Shown here: positions 35,496 to 44,721 of the stretch, piece after piece
Layout of the letters: each line of letters opens with the position of its first letter
Position numbering within the stretch: position 1 is the stretch's first letter
DNA from: Flammeovirgaceae bacterium UBA2786
GTDB lineage: Bacteria > Bacteroidota > Bacteroidia > Cytophagales > Cyclobacteriaceae
Reading direction: 5' to 3'
Assembly: GCA_002352225.1 (NCBI GenBank)
Contig: DEIA01000032.1
Span: 17,650 to 81,649 of the forward strand
Length of the DNA: 64,000 nt
The notes under the pieces: model-generated
What the model saw: only the letters and a program-made list of their open reading frames with translations
Told to the model about the DNA's origin: nothing
Databases searched by the model: none
Translations under genes and position numbers: made by a program

Positions 35496-37088
35496 TTATT
35501 TTTTAGTCAATACAGTCTTAATGGCCTGCTCAGCCAGTGGCCCCATTATCTTATACCCTTCGAGGTTAGGATGTACACCATCATATCCTAATTCACTTTT
35601 CAGTCCGTTTCGTTCATCTTTCATGGCGCTGTGATAATCGAGATACGTGATTTTGTTTTTATCACAATACGATTTAATCATCTTGTTTAATGCCACCACT
35701 TTTTCAGCAGGCTCCATGCCGGGCCTCCACGGAAAATCAAAGGCTGGTATAACAGAAGATAAAATCACTTTAATTCCGTTGGCTTTGGCGAGTTGGGCCA
35801 TAGCAATAATGTTATCACGGGTTTGTTCCAACGTCATCGGGCCGGTGTTGCCGGCAATGTCGTTGATGCCGGCCAGTATCACTACCACTTTTGGTTTCAG
35901 ATCGATTACATCTTGTTTAAAGCGCAACAGCATTTGGGGTGTAGTTTGTCCGCTTATGCCGCGATTGATATACGGTTTACCTTTCCAGAAATCGGGGTTA
36001 AGTCTGCTCCAGCCTTCGGTAATGGAGTTGCCCATAAATACAATCCGGTTTTCGTTAGCGGTTGGCATAGCTGTTTTTTTGTTGTCATCCTCAAATCGTT
36101 TCAGGTTAGCCCAATCTGAATTCGATTCAAAATTTTTCTTTATCCAGCGCAGGCAGGCATCTATCCATTGCGTTTTGGCCATTGGGTTATTCATACCAAA
36201 CCCATGCGGCCCCTTCTCATATATAAAAGTTTCGACCGGCACATTGTTTTGTTGTAACGCTGCAATAAAAGCAAATGAATTTCCTACAGGCACTACGTTA
36301 TCGGTTAACGGAGCGGTTATAAAAGTAGGCGGAGTTTTATAAGTTACCTGTACTTCGTTCGAAAACAGAATTACATCTTCTTTGGTCATGCCCGATTCCT
36401 GAAACTTAGTTGAACCTTTTACAGCCACGTCCGGGTTGCCAATCAGATTCATACGCGAGCCATGGTGCGTAAGGCTATCGGAAAAACTGATAACCGGATA
36501 ATTCAAAATCATAAAATCAGGGCGCAGGCTCGTGTTGTTGGGATTGTCGATATACGCTTTTTCGAAATGGGTTCCTGCTGTAGAAGCCAGATGGCCGCCA
36601 GCCGATGAACCGAGTATTCCAATCTTACCCGGATGGATGTTCCACTGCTTTGCATTTTCGCGCACCAGCTGAATGGCACGCTGCGCATCTTGTAACGGCC
36701 CGATGCGTTTGTCCTGCATACTCTCTTTTCGCGGCAAGCGATATTTTAAAACAAAGGCGGCAATACCGGCTTCATTAAATTTTTTTGCCATGTCGTAGCC
36801 CTCGTGGCTGGTGGCAAGAATAGAGTAGCCACCACCCGGACAAATAATAACGGCTGTTCCGGTTGCCTTGGCGGGTTCGGGAAGATATACGGTAAGGATA
36901 GGTGTAATTACACCGCGCAGAATTTCAATTTTTGTGTTGCCTGTTTCATAATAGGTAACAGATGTATCAATGGGCGTTTCTACTTTACGTGAATTTGGTA
37001 TCTCGCCTTTGTAGAGTGGAATTTCCTGTTGGGCAAAAGCTGTGGTTGAAAGAGCAAGAAGCGCGAATAAGATCCTTTTCATTATCAA
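35496..37088 (-). CDS. Exported fused esterase: alpha/beta hydrolase plus SGNH/GDSL hydrolase
   Basis: A 530-residue protein with a signal peptide (cleavage near TAFAQ). Residues about 30-310 are an alpha/beta hydrolase of the BD-FAE/acetyl-xylan-esterase type: oxyanion CPGGGYS near 86, nucleophile GILGSSAGGHLAS near 160, and a late His in GPHGFGM. Residues about 345-530 are an SGNH hydrolase: block I FMGNSITEGW, GINDIAGNTG (block III), and the terminal catalytic DGVHPNLEGY. Two esterase activities on one chain suggest deacylation of decorated plant or algal polysaccharide. It is monocistronic and divergent from the PHP gene. Confidence 0.92.
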   Translation of the reverse strand: MIMKRILFALLALSTTAFAQQEIPLYKGEIPNSRKVETPIDTSVTYYETGNTKIEILRGVITPILTVYLPEPAKATGTAVIICPGGGYSILATSHEGYDMAKKFNEAGIAAFVLKYRLPRKESMQDKRIGPLQDAQRAIQLVRENAKQWNIHPGKIGILGSSAGGHLASTAGTHFEKAYIDNPNNTSLRPDFMILNYPVISFSDSLTHHGSRMNLIGNPDVAVKGSTKFQESGMTKEDVILFSNEVQVTYKTPPTFITAPLTDNVVPVGNSFAFIAALQQNNVPVETFIYEKGPHGFGMNNPMAKTQWIDACLRWIKKNFESNSDWANLKRFEDDNKKTAMPTANENRIVFMGNSITEGWSRLNPDFWKGKPYINRGISGQTTPQMLLRFKQDVIDLKPKVVVILAGINDIAGNTGPMTLEQTRDNIIAMAQLAKANGIKVILSSVIPAFDFPWRPGMEPAEKVVALNKMIKSYCDKNKITYLDYHSAMKDERNGLKSELGYDGVHPNLEGYKIMGPLAEQAIKTVLTKK

Positions 37089-37138
37089 TAGGTTTCTGTT
37101 AAAGATAGAATTATTTTTATCTAACCAAAAGCTACACT

Positions 37139-38317
37139 ATGAACTGCCGGTATATTCTTCTATTTCTGTTTATTGGTTTTTCTTGCTCGCCTGAAAGAGA
37201 GCTTACCTGGTACAAAGGCAACCTGCATACGCATACTTATTGGAGTGATGGCGATGAGTTTCCTGAAATGGTATTGGACTGGTATAAAACCAATGGCTAT
37301 GATTTTATTGGTCTATCGGATCATAACACAATGGCACAGGAAGAAAAATGGAAGTTGATTGCTAAAAGCCCACTTTATCAGGAAAGCTTTGAGAAGTACC
37401 TGGAGAAGTTTGGTGCCGATTGGGTAGTATATAAAACCGACACGGGCCGCATCCAGGTAAAACTGAAAACATTTGCCGAGTACAAAGCCAAAATGGAGGC
37501 CCCCGGTTTTCTGATCATTCCTTCAGAAGAAATTACCAATTACGTAGCCGGAAAAATTCCGGTGCACGTAAATGCCACCAACCTGCAACAGTTTATTGCG
37601 CCACCCAACGCGGCAACCGTAGCCGAAACCATGCAACAGTCGGTAGATGCTGTATTGAAGCAACGCGAAGAAACCGGTGTGCCCATGTTTCCGCACATCA
37701 ACCATCCTAATTTTGGCTGGGCCATTACGGTAGAAGATATGATCAGCCTTAAAGGCGAACGATTCTTTGAAGTATATAACGGACATCCGCTGGTGCATAA
37801 TTATGGAGATTCAACACGACCGGGTACAGAAGCGATGTGGGATAAAATTAATATCGCTTACGCGAACCGCAATCAGCCACTGATGTTGGGTCTTGCCACT
37901 GATGACAGTCATAATTACCATCAGTTTGGGTTAGCCTTTGCAAATGCAGGACGTGGTTGGGTAATGGTGCAGGCTAAAAATTTAGATGCAGAATCAATCA
38001 TTGAAGCAATGGAGGCGGGGCGGTTTTATGCATCAACCGGAGTAACACTTAGTAAATTGTTAGTGGAAGATAATGAACTAACCATACAGATAGAAGCAGA
38101 AGAAGGAGTAGATTATACCATTGAATTAATAGGATTGAAGGCGGGGGCACAAGATGCCGAAATTATTCAAACCAAAAGCGATACATACCTTCAGACTAAG
38201 ATATCGGGCGATTATGTTTTTGCCCGGGCCAGAATCACGTCCACTAAAATAAAAATGAATCCCTTTCAGGAAGGTGATTTTGAAATGGCGTGGACACAGC
38301 CGATCTTAACAAAATAA
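37139..38317 (+). CDS. PHP-domain lipoprotein, putative metal-dependent phosphoesterase
   Basis: A 392-residue lipoprotein (Cys16 in IGFSC). The PHP motifs are GNLHTHTYWSDGDEFPEMV near residue 27, FIGLSDHNTM near 58 and the later FPHINHPNFGWAI and LATDDSHNYHQFG. These His/Asp clusters bind the di- or trinuclear metal centre of phosphoesterases. An envelope location points to an extracytoplasmic phosphoester rather than DNA. It is followed 48 bases later by the haem-domain gene on the same strand, with no terminator between. Confidence 0.85.
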   Translation: MNCRYILLFLFIGFSCSPERELTWYKGNLHTHTYWSDGDEFPEMVLDWYKTNGYDFIGLSDHNTMAQEEKWKLIAKSPLYQESFEKYLEKFGADWVVYKTDTGRIQVKLKTFAEYKAKMEAPGFLIIPSEEITNYVAGKIPVHVNATNLQQFIAPPNAATVAETMQQSVDAVLKQREETGVPMFPHINHPNFGWAITVEDMISLKGERFFEVYNGHPLVHNYGDSTRPGTEAMWDKINIAYANRNQPLMLGLATDDSHNYHQFGLAFANAGRGWVMVQAKNLDAESIIEAMEAGRFYASTGVTLSKLLVEDNELTIQIEAEEGVDYTIELIGLKAGAQDAEIIQTKSDTYLQTKISGDYVFARARITSTKIKMNPFQEGDFEMAWTQPILTK

Positions 38318-38365
38318 TTCAAGTTTAATAGGGTAGTACCTGTTGGCATCGTTAAACTAATTGTA

Positions 38366-41005
38366 ATGAAGAAATTTTTATCACTGCTTTTGCTTGGTGT
38401 GGTTGTAATGTCGTGCAGCAGGCAACCAGAACAAATTTTTAACCCTAAACTCGACAAACTAAAATTGTTACCTGGTTTTAAAGCCGAACATTTGTATAGC
38501 CCGGGAGATCAAAATCAGGGTTCGTGGGTGGCTATGACATTCGATAACAAAGGCCGGATGATTACGTCCGATCAATATGGTGCTATTTACCGTTTGGAGT
38601 TACCTGTTATTGGGGATACAACTAAAGTGAAAGTAGAGAAACTCATTATCGGTTCAGATGCCGATCGCAACGCAGATACGACCACATTAAAAATAGGAAT
38701 GGGCTTTGCACAAGGGTTGTTGTATGCCTTCAACAGTTTATATGTGATGGTAAATCACAACAGTGATAAAAATTTTGATAAGAATACCGGCCTGTACCGG
38801 TTGCAGGATACCAATGGCGATGATCAGTTCGACAAAATTACGTTATTAAAATCGTTTGAAGGTGAACCGGGTGAGCATGGTCCCCACAGTATAATATTAT
38901 CGCCCGACAAAAAATCGATTTATATATCAGCCGGTAATCATGTAGATGTTCCGGAGTTTGATACGTACCGGTTACCTCCGGTTTGGCAGGAAGATAATTT
39001 GTTTCCACAGATAAAAGATCCACGCGGTCATGCTAATAGTCGTAAAGCACCGGGTGGATGGATAGCGCACATCGATTCGGTAGGAGAGAAGTGGGAGTTA
39101 GTAGGTGCCGGCTTTCGCAACGAATTTGATATAACCTTTAACGATGCAGGCGATTTATTTACGTACGATTCTGATATGGAGTGGGATTTTGGAATGCCGT
39201 GGTACCGCCCCACACGTATTTGCCATGTAACCAGTGGCAGCGAGTTTGGCTGGCGTACCGGAAATGGAAAATGGTCGGCTACTTATCCGGATAATCTTCC
39301 ACCCGTAATTAATATCGGGCAGGGTTCACCTACTAATTTTATGAACGGGTACAACGCGAAATTCCCTGAACGATATCGCAAATCTTTGTTTGCATTCGAC
39401 TGGAGTTTTGGAATCATTTATGCGGTTCATCTTACTCCTAATGGCGCTTCGTATAATGCCGAAGCGGAAGAATTTTTATCTGGTTCCCCGTTATCCTTAA
39501 CAGATGGTGGTATTGGCCCCGATGGTGCCATGTATTTTTTAACCGGTGGAAGAAGATTGGAATCGGATTTATACAGAGTTACAGCAACAGAAAACATTAG
39601 CACAACTGCACTAGTTGCCCAAACGGGTAACGAAGCAAATCAATTACGGAAAACACTTGAGCAATATCATGAACAGAAGAAGGGCGCCATAGATATTGCC
39701 TGGCCAAACCTGAAACACGAAGATCGGTTTGTACGGTATGCAGCGAGGATTGCTGTTGAGCACCAACCTGTAGGTGAGTGGCAGGAGCGCGCATTGAAAG
39801 AAACAGATCCGATTGCTTTAACACAGGCCATGATTGCCCTTGCCCGCCAGGGTAAACCGGTAGTTAGGAATAGAATGATTCAGGCTTTAGTTAATGTAGA
39901 TTTTGGTACGCTTACACCTTCTCAGCAGATTGACCTTGTACGGGCATTTGAAGTTTTGATTTTCCGTTTTGGAAATCCTGAGGGTGAAGTACGTAAACAG
40001 TTGATCGCTTATCTGGACACGCGTTACCCGGCTTCATCAAATGAACTCAATCGCCTGCTCAGCAAAGTGCTCGTGCATATTAACGCACCAGGTTCAACAG
40101 AAAAAACAATAACCTTATTACTACAGGCAAAAGATGAAGAACAGGAAAAAACGGTAAGCGCCTCAAGCGATTTGATTATGCGCAATCCACAATATGGTTT
40201 GGATATAGCCCGAATGCTTTCTAATGTTCCGCCTGCGCAACAAACGTATCTGGCTACTGTACTTTCCGAAGCAACAGAAGGCTGGACACCTGAACTTCAG
40301 GAAACTTATTTCAAGTGGTTTGCCCATGCGTTTACATACAAAGGCGGTGTGAGTTATATTGGCTTTATCGATAGAGCAAGAAAGAAGGCACTGGCGCATA
40401 CAGTTTCGGATAAAACGGAATACTATAACAAACTTTCAGGTGCTGATTTGTTAACGCAGTCAGGAAATGATCTTGACGATAAACCTCAACCAAAAGGCCC
40501 CGGCCGCAGACGAAGCCCGGAAGAAGCAACCGCTATGGTAGAAGAACTTTCTAACCGGAATTTTGAACAAGGTAAAAATATGTACGAAGCAACCTTGTGT
40601 AGTTCATGCCACAGTATGCGGGGCGAAGGTGGTGCGGTTGGCCCCGACTTAACCCAAATCGGTACGCGCTTTTCAGCAAAAGATATTCTGGAACATACGC
40701 TTGATCCTAACAAAGAAATTTCTGATCAGTATGCCGCAACCGTTTTTACTATGAAAGATGGTAGTTCCATTGTTGGCCGGTTAATTAACGAAGAAGATGG
40801 GAAATACTTTGTTTCTCAGAACCCGTTTATGCCGCAGTCGTTACGCGAGGTAGCAAAAGCGGACGTGGTTTCCACTAAGCGATCAACGGTTTCAATTATG
40901 TTGCCGTGGCTGTTGAGCGGACTGAATGATGAAGAGATAAAAGACATTGTAGCTTATTTAGTAGCAGGTGGAAATCCGGATCACGAAGTATTTAAACAGA
41001 AGTGA
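38366..41005 (+). CDS. Lipoprotein with sorbosone-dehydrogenase-like propeller, HEAT-like region and haem-binding domain
   Basis: An 879-residue lipoprotein (Cys17 in VVVMSC). The N-terminal half is a beta-propeller of the PQQ-dehydrogenase-like type (WVAMTFDNKGRMITSDQYG). A helical HEAT-like region (about 420-690) follows. The end is the cytochrome-c-like domain called putative haem-binding domain in Planctomycetes: CSSCH near residue 745 with GAVGPDLTQIG and TLDPNKEISDQY. Such proteins often accompany envelope sugar metabolism. Compared with the 27635 gene it shares propeller plus haem but differs in the middle. The next gene, DUF1080, begins 54 bases on. Confidence 0.87.
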   Translation: MKKFLSLLLLGVVVMSCSRQPEQIFNPKLDKLKLLPGFKAEHLYSPGDQNQGSWVAMTFDNKGRMITSDQYGAIYRLELPVIGDTTKVKVEKLIIGSDADRNADTTTLKIGMGFAQGLLYAFNSLYVMVNHNSDKNFDKNTGLYRLQDTNGDDQFDKITLLKSFEGEPGEHGPHSIILSPDKKSIYISAGNHVDVPEFDTYRLPPVWQEDNLFPQIKDPRGHANSRKAPGGWIAHIDSVGEKWELVGAGFRNEFDITFNDAGDLFTYDSDMEWDFGMPWYRPTRICHVTSGSEFGWRTGNGKWSATYPDNLPPVINIGQGSPTNFMNGYNAKFPERYRKSLFAFDWSFGIIYAVHLTPNGASYNAEAEEFLSGSPLSLTDGGIGPDGAMYFLTGGRRLESDLYRVTATENISTTALVAQTGNEANQLRKTLEQYHEQKKGAIDIAWPNLKHEDRFVRYAARIAVEHQPVGEWQERALKETDPIALTQAMIALARQGKPVVRNRMIQALVNVDFGTLTPSQQIDLVRAFEVLIFRFGNPEGEVRKQLIAYLDTRYPASSNELNRLLSKVLVHINAPGSTEKTITLLLQAKDEEQEKTVSASSDLIMRNPQYGLDIARMLSNVPPAQQTYLATVLSEATEGWTPELQETYFKWFAHAFTYKGGVSYIGFIDRARKKALAHTVSDKTEYYNKLSGADLLTQSGNDLDDKPQPKGPGRRRSPEEATAMVEELSNRNFEQGKNMYEATLCSSCHSMRGEGGAVGPDLTQIGTRFSAKDILEHTLDPNKEISDQYAATVFTMKDGSSIVGRLINEEDGKYFVSQNPFMPQSLREVAKADVVSTKRSTVSIMLPWLLSGLNDEEIKDIVAYLVAGGNPDHEVFKQK

Positions 41006-41059
41006 TGGGGATTTGATTATATAGTTTTAGGTGCCGGAAGAAAAGAAATCAGAAAAAAT

Positions 41060-41776
41060 ATGAGAAGAATTTTCAGGTTTTTAGTAATTGGGTTATTGAT
41101 TAGTACTATTGGTATAGCCCAACAAAAGAAAGATGGGTTTGTTACAATCTTTGATGGCAAAACGTTGAAAGGCTGGGAAGCTGATGCAACATATTGGCGG
41201 GTTGAGGATGGAAGTTTGATTGGCGAGATAACCCCAGACAAATTAGTAAAGGCAAACACGTTTGTGATCTGGCGCGGAGGTACACCCGGTGATTTTGAAT
41301 TAAAGCTTGAATACAGAATTACTAAAAATGGAAATAGTGGAGTCAATTACCGAAGTGTTCAGATAACCGAAGTACCCTATGCTTTAAAAGGGTATCAGGC
41401 TGATATTGACGGAATGAACCGGTACACCGGTCAGAATTATGAAGAACGCGGAAGAACAACGTTAGCCTACCCGGGCCAGATTACTAAAGTTACCGGGGGC
41501 GGAGCTGTACAAGACAATGCATGGACGAATACGGAAGTAGTTAAATCGCTGAACAGAGATTCTTTACAGCAATTTATAACGCCCGAGTGGAATGAAGTAC
41601 ACCTGATTGTAAAGAAAAACCGGCTTCAGCATTATATAAATGGTGTATTGATAAGCGATGTTACCGATAATGACACGGTTAACAGAAAAAATTCAGGCCT
41701 TATAGGGATGCAGGTTCACATAGGCCCGCCTATGAAAGTAGAGTATAAGAATATACGACTAAAACACTTGAAGTAG
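41060..41776 (+). CDS. DUF1080 (3-keto-disaccharide hydrolase family) exported protein
   Basis: A 238-residue protein with a signal peptide (cleavage near IGIAQ). The DUF1080 concanavalin-like sandwich is shown by FVTIFDGKTLKGWEADATYW, LKLEYRITKNGNSGVNYRS and the terminal YKNIRLKHLK. Members cleave 3-keto-glycosides or act as 3-keto-glycoside lyases. It is probably co-transcribed with the PHP and haem-domain genes. It converges with a second DUF1080 gene, 5 bases between stops. Confidence 0.88.
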   Translation: MRRIFRFLVIGLLISTIGIAQQKKDGFVTIFDGKTLKGWEADATYWRVEDGSLIGEITPDKLVKANTFVIWRGGTPGDFELKLEYRITKNGNSGVNYRSVQITEVPYALKGYQADIDGMNRYTGQNYEERGRTTLAYPGQITKVTGGGAVQDNAWTNTEVVKSLNRDSLQQFITPEWNEVHLIVKKNRLQHYINGVLISDVTDNDTVNRKNSGLIGMQVHIGPPMKVEYKNIRLKHLK

Positions 41777-41781
41777 TTTAT

Positions 41782-42459
41782 TCATAACTTCTTAATTGCA
41801 ATGTTTTTGTAACGATGCCGGGCACCGGGTACCCACGAACTTAAGGGCATGCCTCCGCTTGCGGCAGGAGAATACACAGCAGTCCAGTGGCACTGCAAGG
41901 CAAGCATGCCTTCGGTGGCTTGCGCGATGAAGTCGTTTTTGGTTTGCTGTACGCTATACATTTCTACATCATTGATCCATAATGTAATGAGTGGAACCTG
42001 GCCCGTCATCCGAATGCGGAATGAATTCCAATCGCCAGCTTTCCACACTTCATTTAGTTTATCTGCTTTGCCCGGAGTGCTTACCGGTATTCTCTCGCCT
42101 AATAAATTTCCTGTATTTCCGGGTAATACCAATTCAATCTGGTAGGCTGCACCACCTTCATTGGATCGTAAAAAAATTCCGCCATTAGAAAACGAATCGA
42201 TTTTAATTTCCATGTACAATTCAAAATCGCGAAAGCTTTGGTTAGTTAATAAAATACCACCTTGCCCAAACGGCTCCTGACTGGCTACTATAGCGCCATC
42301 TTCAACATAAAAATTTGGCGTAGTACCTTGATGTGTTGTTCTGCTTGCATGCCAACCTTTTAGATTCTTACCATTAAATAATGGTTTAAACCCTTTCGGA
42401 ATTTGTGCCATACTGAGCACACTAATTAGACAGAGTGTAACAATAAACGTGAATTTCAT
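41782..42459 (-). CDS. Second DUF1080 exported protein
   Basis: A 225-residue protein with a signal peptide (cleavage near SMAQI). Family marks: FKPLFNGKNLKGWHASRTTH, LYMEIKIDSFSNGGIFLRSN and the end YKNIAIKKL. It differs enough from its plus-strand neighbour to be an old paralogue rather than a recent copy. It lies 58 bases after the SUMF1-like gene. The spacer is T-rich (TTGTTTCTTG repeats) and carries no evident terminator, so the serine hydrolase, SUMF1 and DUF1080 genes may form one unit. Confidence 0.85.
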   Translation of the reverse strand: MKFTFIVTLCLISVLSMAQIPKGFKPLFNGKNLKGWHASRTTHQGTTPNFYVEDGAIVASQEPFGQGGILLTNQSFRDFELYMEIKIDSFSNGGIFLRSNEGGAAYQIELVLPGNTGNLLGERIPVSTPGKADKLNEVWKAGDWNSFRIRMTGQVPLITLWINDVEMYSVQQTKNDFIAQATEGMLALQCHWTAVYSPAASGGMPLSSWVPGARHRYKNIAIKKL

Positions 42460-42517
42460 TTAGTTGCTTGTTTCTTGCTATTTGTTTCTTGTTTTCTTGC
42501 CAAACTATCAATAGTGA

Positions 42518-43369
42518 TTACTTACCATCGCCTTCAATCTCAACTACCAACCTAAACCCTGTATCATATCCGCTTCCCGGCCCACCGGCATGTGTCATGT
42601 AGGTTGCGTTTTTAACATCGCCATAAAAGCATGAACCCTTTAATACATGGTGTTTTGCTTTTTTAGGTGGAGTAGGGTCGGCAAAGATTTTCTCGTTGTA
42701 ATAATCGTCCACCCATTCCCACACGTTGCCCAGCATATCGTACAAACCCCATGCATTTGGTTTTTTCTGTCCTACCAATTGTGGTGTTTGTTTTGCGATG
42801 TGTGCCGTTGCGTTTATTTCGGCCCAGCTAATATCATCGGTGTTACCGGCACGGGCTGCATATTCCCATTCAAATTCAGAAGGCAAGCGATAGACTGCTT
42901 TGCCTTTTTCAAGCTGATTCAGTTTTTTGATAAAGCGTTGTACATCTTTCCAGCTTACCGTTTCAACGGGAAAATTATCGGTATTGCTTTCTATGTTATT
43001 TCTTTGAAAATAGGAAGGGTTAGTACCCATTACTTTTTTCCATTGTGTCTGCGTTATTTCAAACTTGCCTATGTAAAAGGGAGACATTGTTACGGTAAAT
43101 CCGGAACGGGCATCGCGCAAAGCAAGAGTAGGAGCAATTTTATACGTACTTGGTTTTAATTCGGGTAACCCCATGTTGTCGGTTGAATCTTTTCGATATT
43201 GTTCTAAAAATCCAAACCGGGAAGTAGTGGGTTGAAATTTGCCTACTGTAAAATTTCCGGCCGGTACGGCTACAAACTCCACCCCTATACTATTGGTATA
43301 GGTTTTAACAGGTTGGGCGTAACCGGTAAGGCTAACCAACAAAAGAATTAACAGGCGAATGTTAATCAT
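42518..43369 (-). CDS. Exported SUMF1/formylglycine-generating-enzyme-fold protein
   Basis: A 283-residue protein with a signal peptide (cleavage near GYAQ). The fold is clear: YIGKFEITQTQWKKVMGTNP, FPVETVSWKDVQRFIKKL, YRLPSEFEWEYAARAG, LYDMLGNVWEWVDDYY and TGFRLVVE. True formylglycine-generating enzymes need a C-terminal Cys pair or copper-binding Cys pair; here only one Cys (KGSCFYG) is seen and no sulfatase is nearby, so sulfatase maturation is unlikely. Its start overlaps the stop of the serine hydrolase gene by 8 bases. Confidence 0.85.
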   Translation of the reverse strand: MINIRLLILLLVSLTGYAQPVKTYTNSIGVEFVAVPAGNFTVGKFQPTTSRFGFLEQYRKDSTDNMGLPELKPSTYKIAPTLALRDARSGFTVTMSPFYIGKFEITQTQWKKVMGTNPSYFQRNNIESNTDNFPVETVSWKDVQRFIKKLNQLEKGKAVYRLPSEFEWEYAARAGNTDDISWAEINATAHIAKQTPQLVGQKKPNAWGLYDMLGNVWEWVDDYYNEKIFADPTPPKKAKHHVLKGSCFYGDVKNATYMTHAGGPGSGYDTGFRLVVEIEGDGK

Positions 43370-44633
43370 TTAGCGCCTGGTAAACGAGCGTGTTGAATTT
43401 GTCATTTATTTCGCCATCATGGACGCCCCACATTTGCCGATAGAGAAGAACAACCATTTTTTCCTGAGGGTCTACCCAATAGGTAGTTGAGAAAGCACCA
43501 CCCCATGAATAAGTTCCTTCGCGATGAGGTTGCATAGCCGAACCTTTTTCGGTTACCACCATAAAACCTAATCCGAATTTGTTGTCGCCCAGTGTAAGGT
43601 CATTAATCTGATTCATTGTCATTATGCGTACCGTATTGCGTGCAAGCAGCCGCACGCCATTGTATTCGCCATTATTCAGAAGCATTTGTAAAAAGACGGC
43701 ATAATCGTAGATAGTGGAAGACAAACCGCCACCTCCGGAGAAATATTCTTTTTTCTTTAAAGGATAGCTCATGTCTAAAATGTCAAATACCTTATCCTGA
43801 ACTTTAAGCCCGGTGGAATCTTCCTGATAAAAGTTCACTAGCCGATCGGCCTTTGCTTCGGGCACGTTAAAGTATGTATCGTGCATACCCAGCGGCACAA
43901 AGATTCTTTTACTGAAAAATTCATCGAGCGACATACCCGACCAGATTTCAACCAGGTAGCCCAGCAAATCCGTGTTCAAACCATACGTCCATTTTTCGCC
44001 CGGTTGGTGCATAAGGGGTAATGATCCTAACCGTTTCATGGCTTCATCCAATCCACTGTCATCCACATATAACCCTGCCGTGATATTGTGTTTGGCATAG
44101 ATGGCATTGGCTTCGGGGCTGCCTATTTGTGCGTAACCAAGTCCTGAAGTATGGGTAAGTAAATCGCGTATCGTAGCCTGGCGTTTAGCCGGCACTGTAG
44201 TGTAGGTGGTATCTTTTGCGTTGAATTTGTCCAACACGGTTTCGTTGGCGAAAGCCGGAATGTATTTAGAGATGGGATCATCAAGTTGAAATTTGCCTTC
44301 TTCCCAAAGCATCATTACAGCTACACTGGTAATAGCTTTGGTTTGTGACGCAATTCTGAAAATACCATCAGCAACTAAAGGTTCTTTTGTTTCGAGGTTG
44401 TTGTAACCGGTAGCTTTATGATATACTATTTTTCCATTGCGGGCAATAAGTGCTACTGCGCCATTCATCCAACCGTTGTCCACCCAATCAGAAAAGGTAG
44501 AATCAAGCCGGGCAATGCGTTGAGCGGAAAACCCGGCAGCTTCTGCGGATGCCTGCGTTAATGTTTTATTAACCGGTGCGGGTTGCTGGCAGGCGAGGCT
44601 CAGCAACAGGAGTAAACCAGAAATACGTTTCAT
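43362..44633 (-). CDS. Serine hydrolase of the beta-lactamase/class C family, lipoprotein
   Basis: A 423-residue lipoprotein (Cys15 in LSLAC). Catalytic motifs are SxxK as IASQTKAITS near residue 97, the Tyr motif in WTYGLNTDLLGY, and a late HREGTYSWGG in the place of the KTG/HxG triad. The family covers esterases, D-amino-acid peptidases and beta-lactamases; resistance cannot be claimed from sequence. It overlaps the SUMF1-like gene by 8 bases, so translation is likely coupled. Confidence 0.88.
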   Translation of the reverse strand: MKRISGLLLLLSLACQQPAPVNKTLTQASAEAAGFSAQRIARLDSTFSDWVDNGWMNGAVALIARNGKIVYHKATGYNNLETKEPLVADGIFRIASQTKAITSVAVMMLWEEGKFQLDDPISKYIPAFANETVLDKFNAKDTTYTTVPAKRQATIRDLLTHTSGLGYAQIGSPEANAIYAKHNITAGLYVDDSGLDEAMKRLGSLPLMHQPGEKWTYGLNTDLLGYLVEIWSGMSLDEFFSKRIFVPLGMHDTYFNVPEAKADRLVNFYQEDSTGLKVQDKVFDILDMSYPLKKKEYFSGGGGLSSTIYDYAVFLQMLLNNGEYNGVRLLARNTVRIMTMNQINDLTLGDNKFGLGFMVVTEKGSAMQPHREGTYSWGGAFSTTYWVDPQEKMVVLLYRQMWGVHDGEINDKFNTLVYQALND

Positions 44634-44721
44634 TTAGTGTTGGTTTTAAGTGCGTACACTAAAGATAAACAGCATTACGGTATTTTTAATGCCATAACGC
44701 TTTTTGGTAACGGATAAACCA

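Noticed and set aside
35647..36342. A 231-residue plus-strand frame antisense to the fused esterase
   Set aside because: The opposite strand carries clear SGNH and alpha/beta hydrolase motifs; this frame has none.
42647..43159. A 170-residue plus-strand frame antisense to the SUMF1-like gene
   Set aside because: It is hydrophobic shadow sequence with no promoter or family evidence.
42518..43369. Formylglycine-generating enzyme for sulfatase maturation
   Set aside because: The active-site Cys pair is not visible and no sulfatase gene is in the window.
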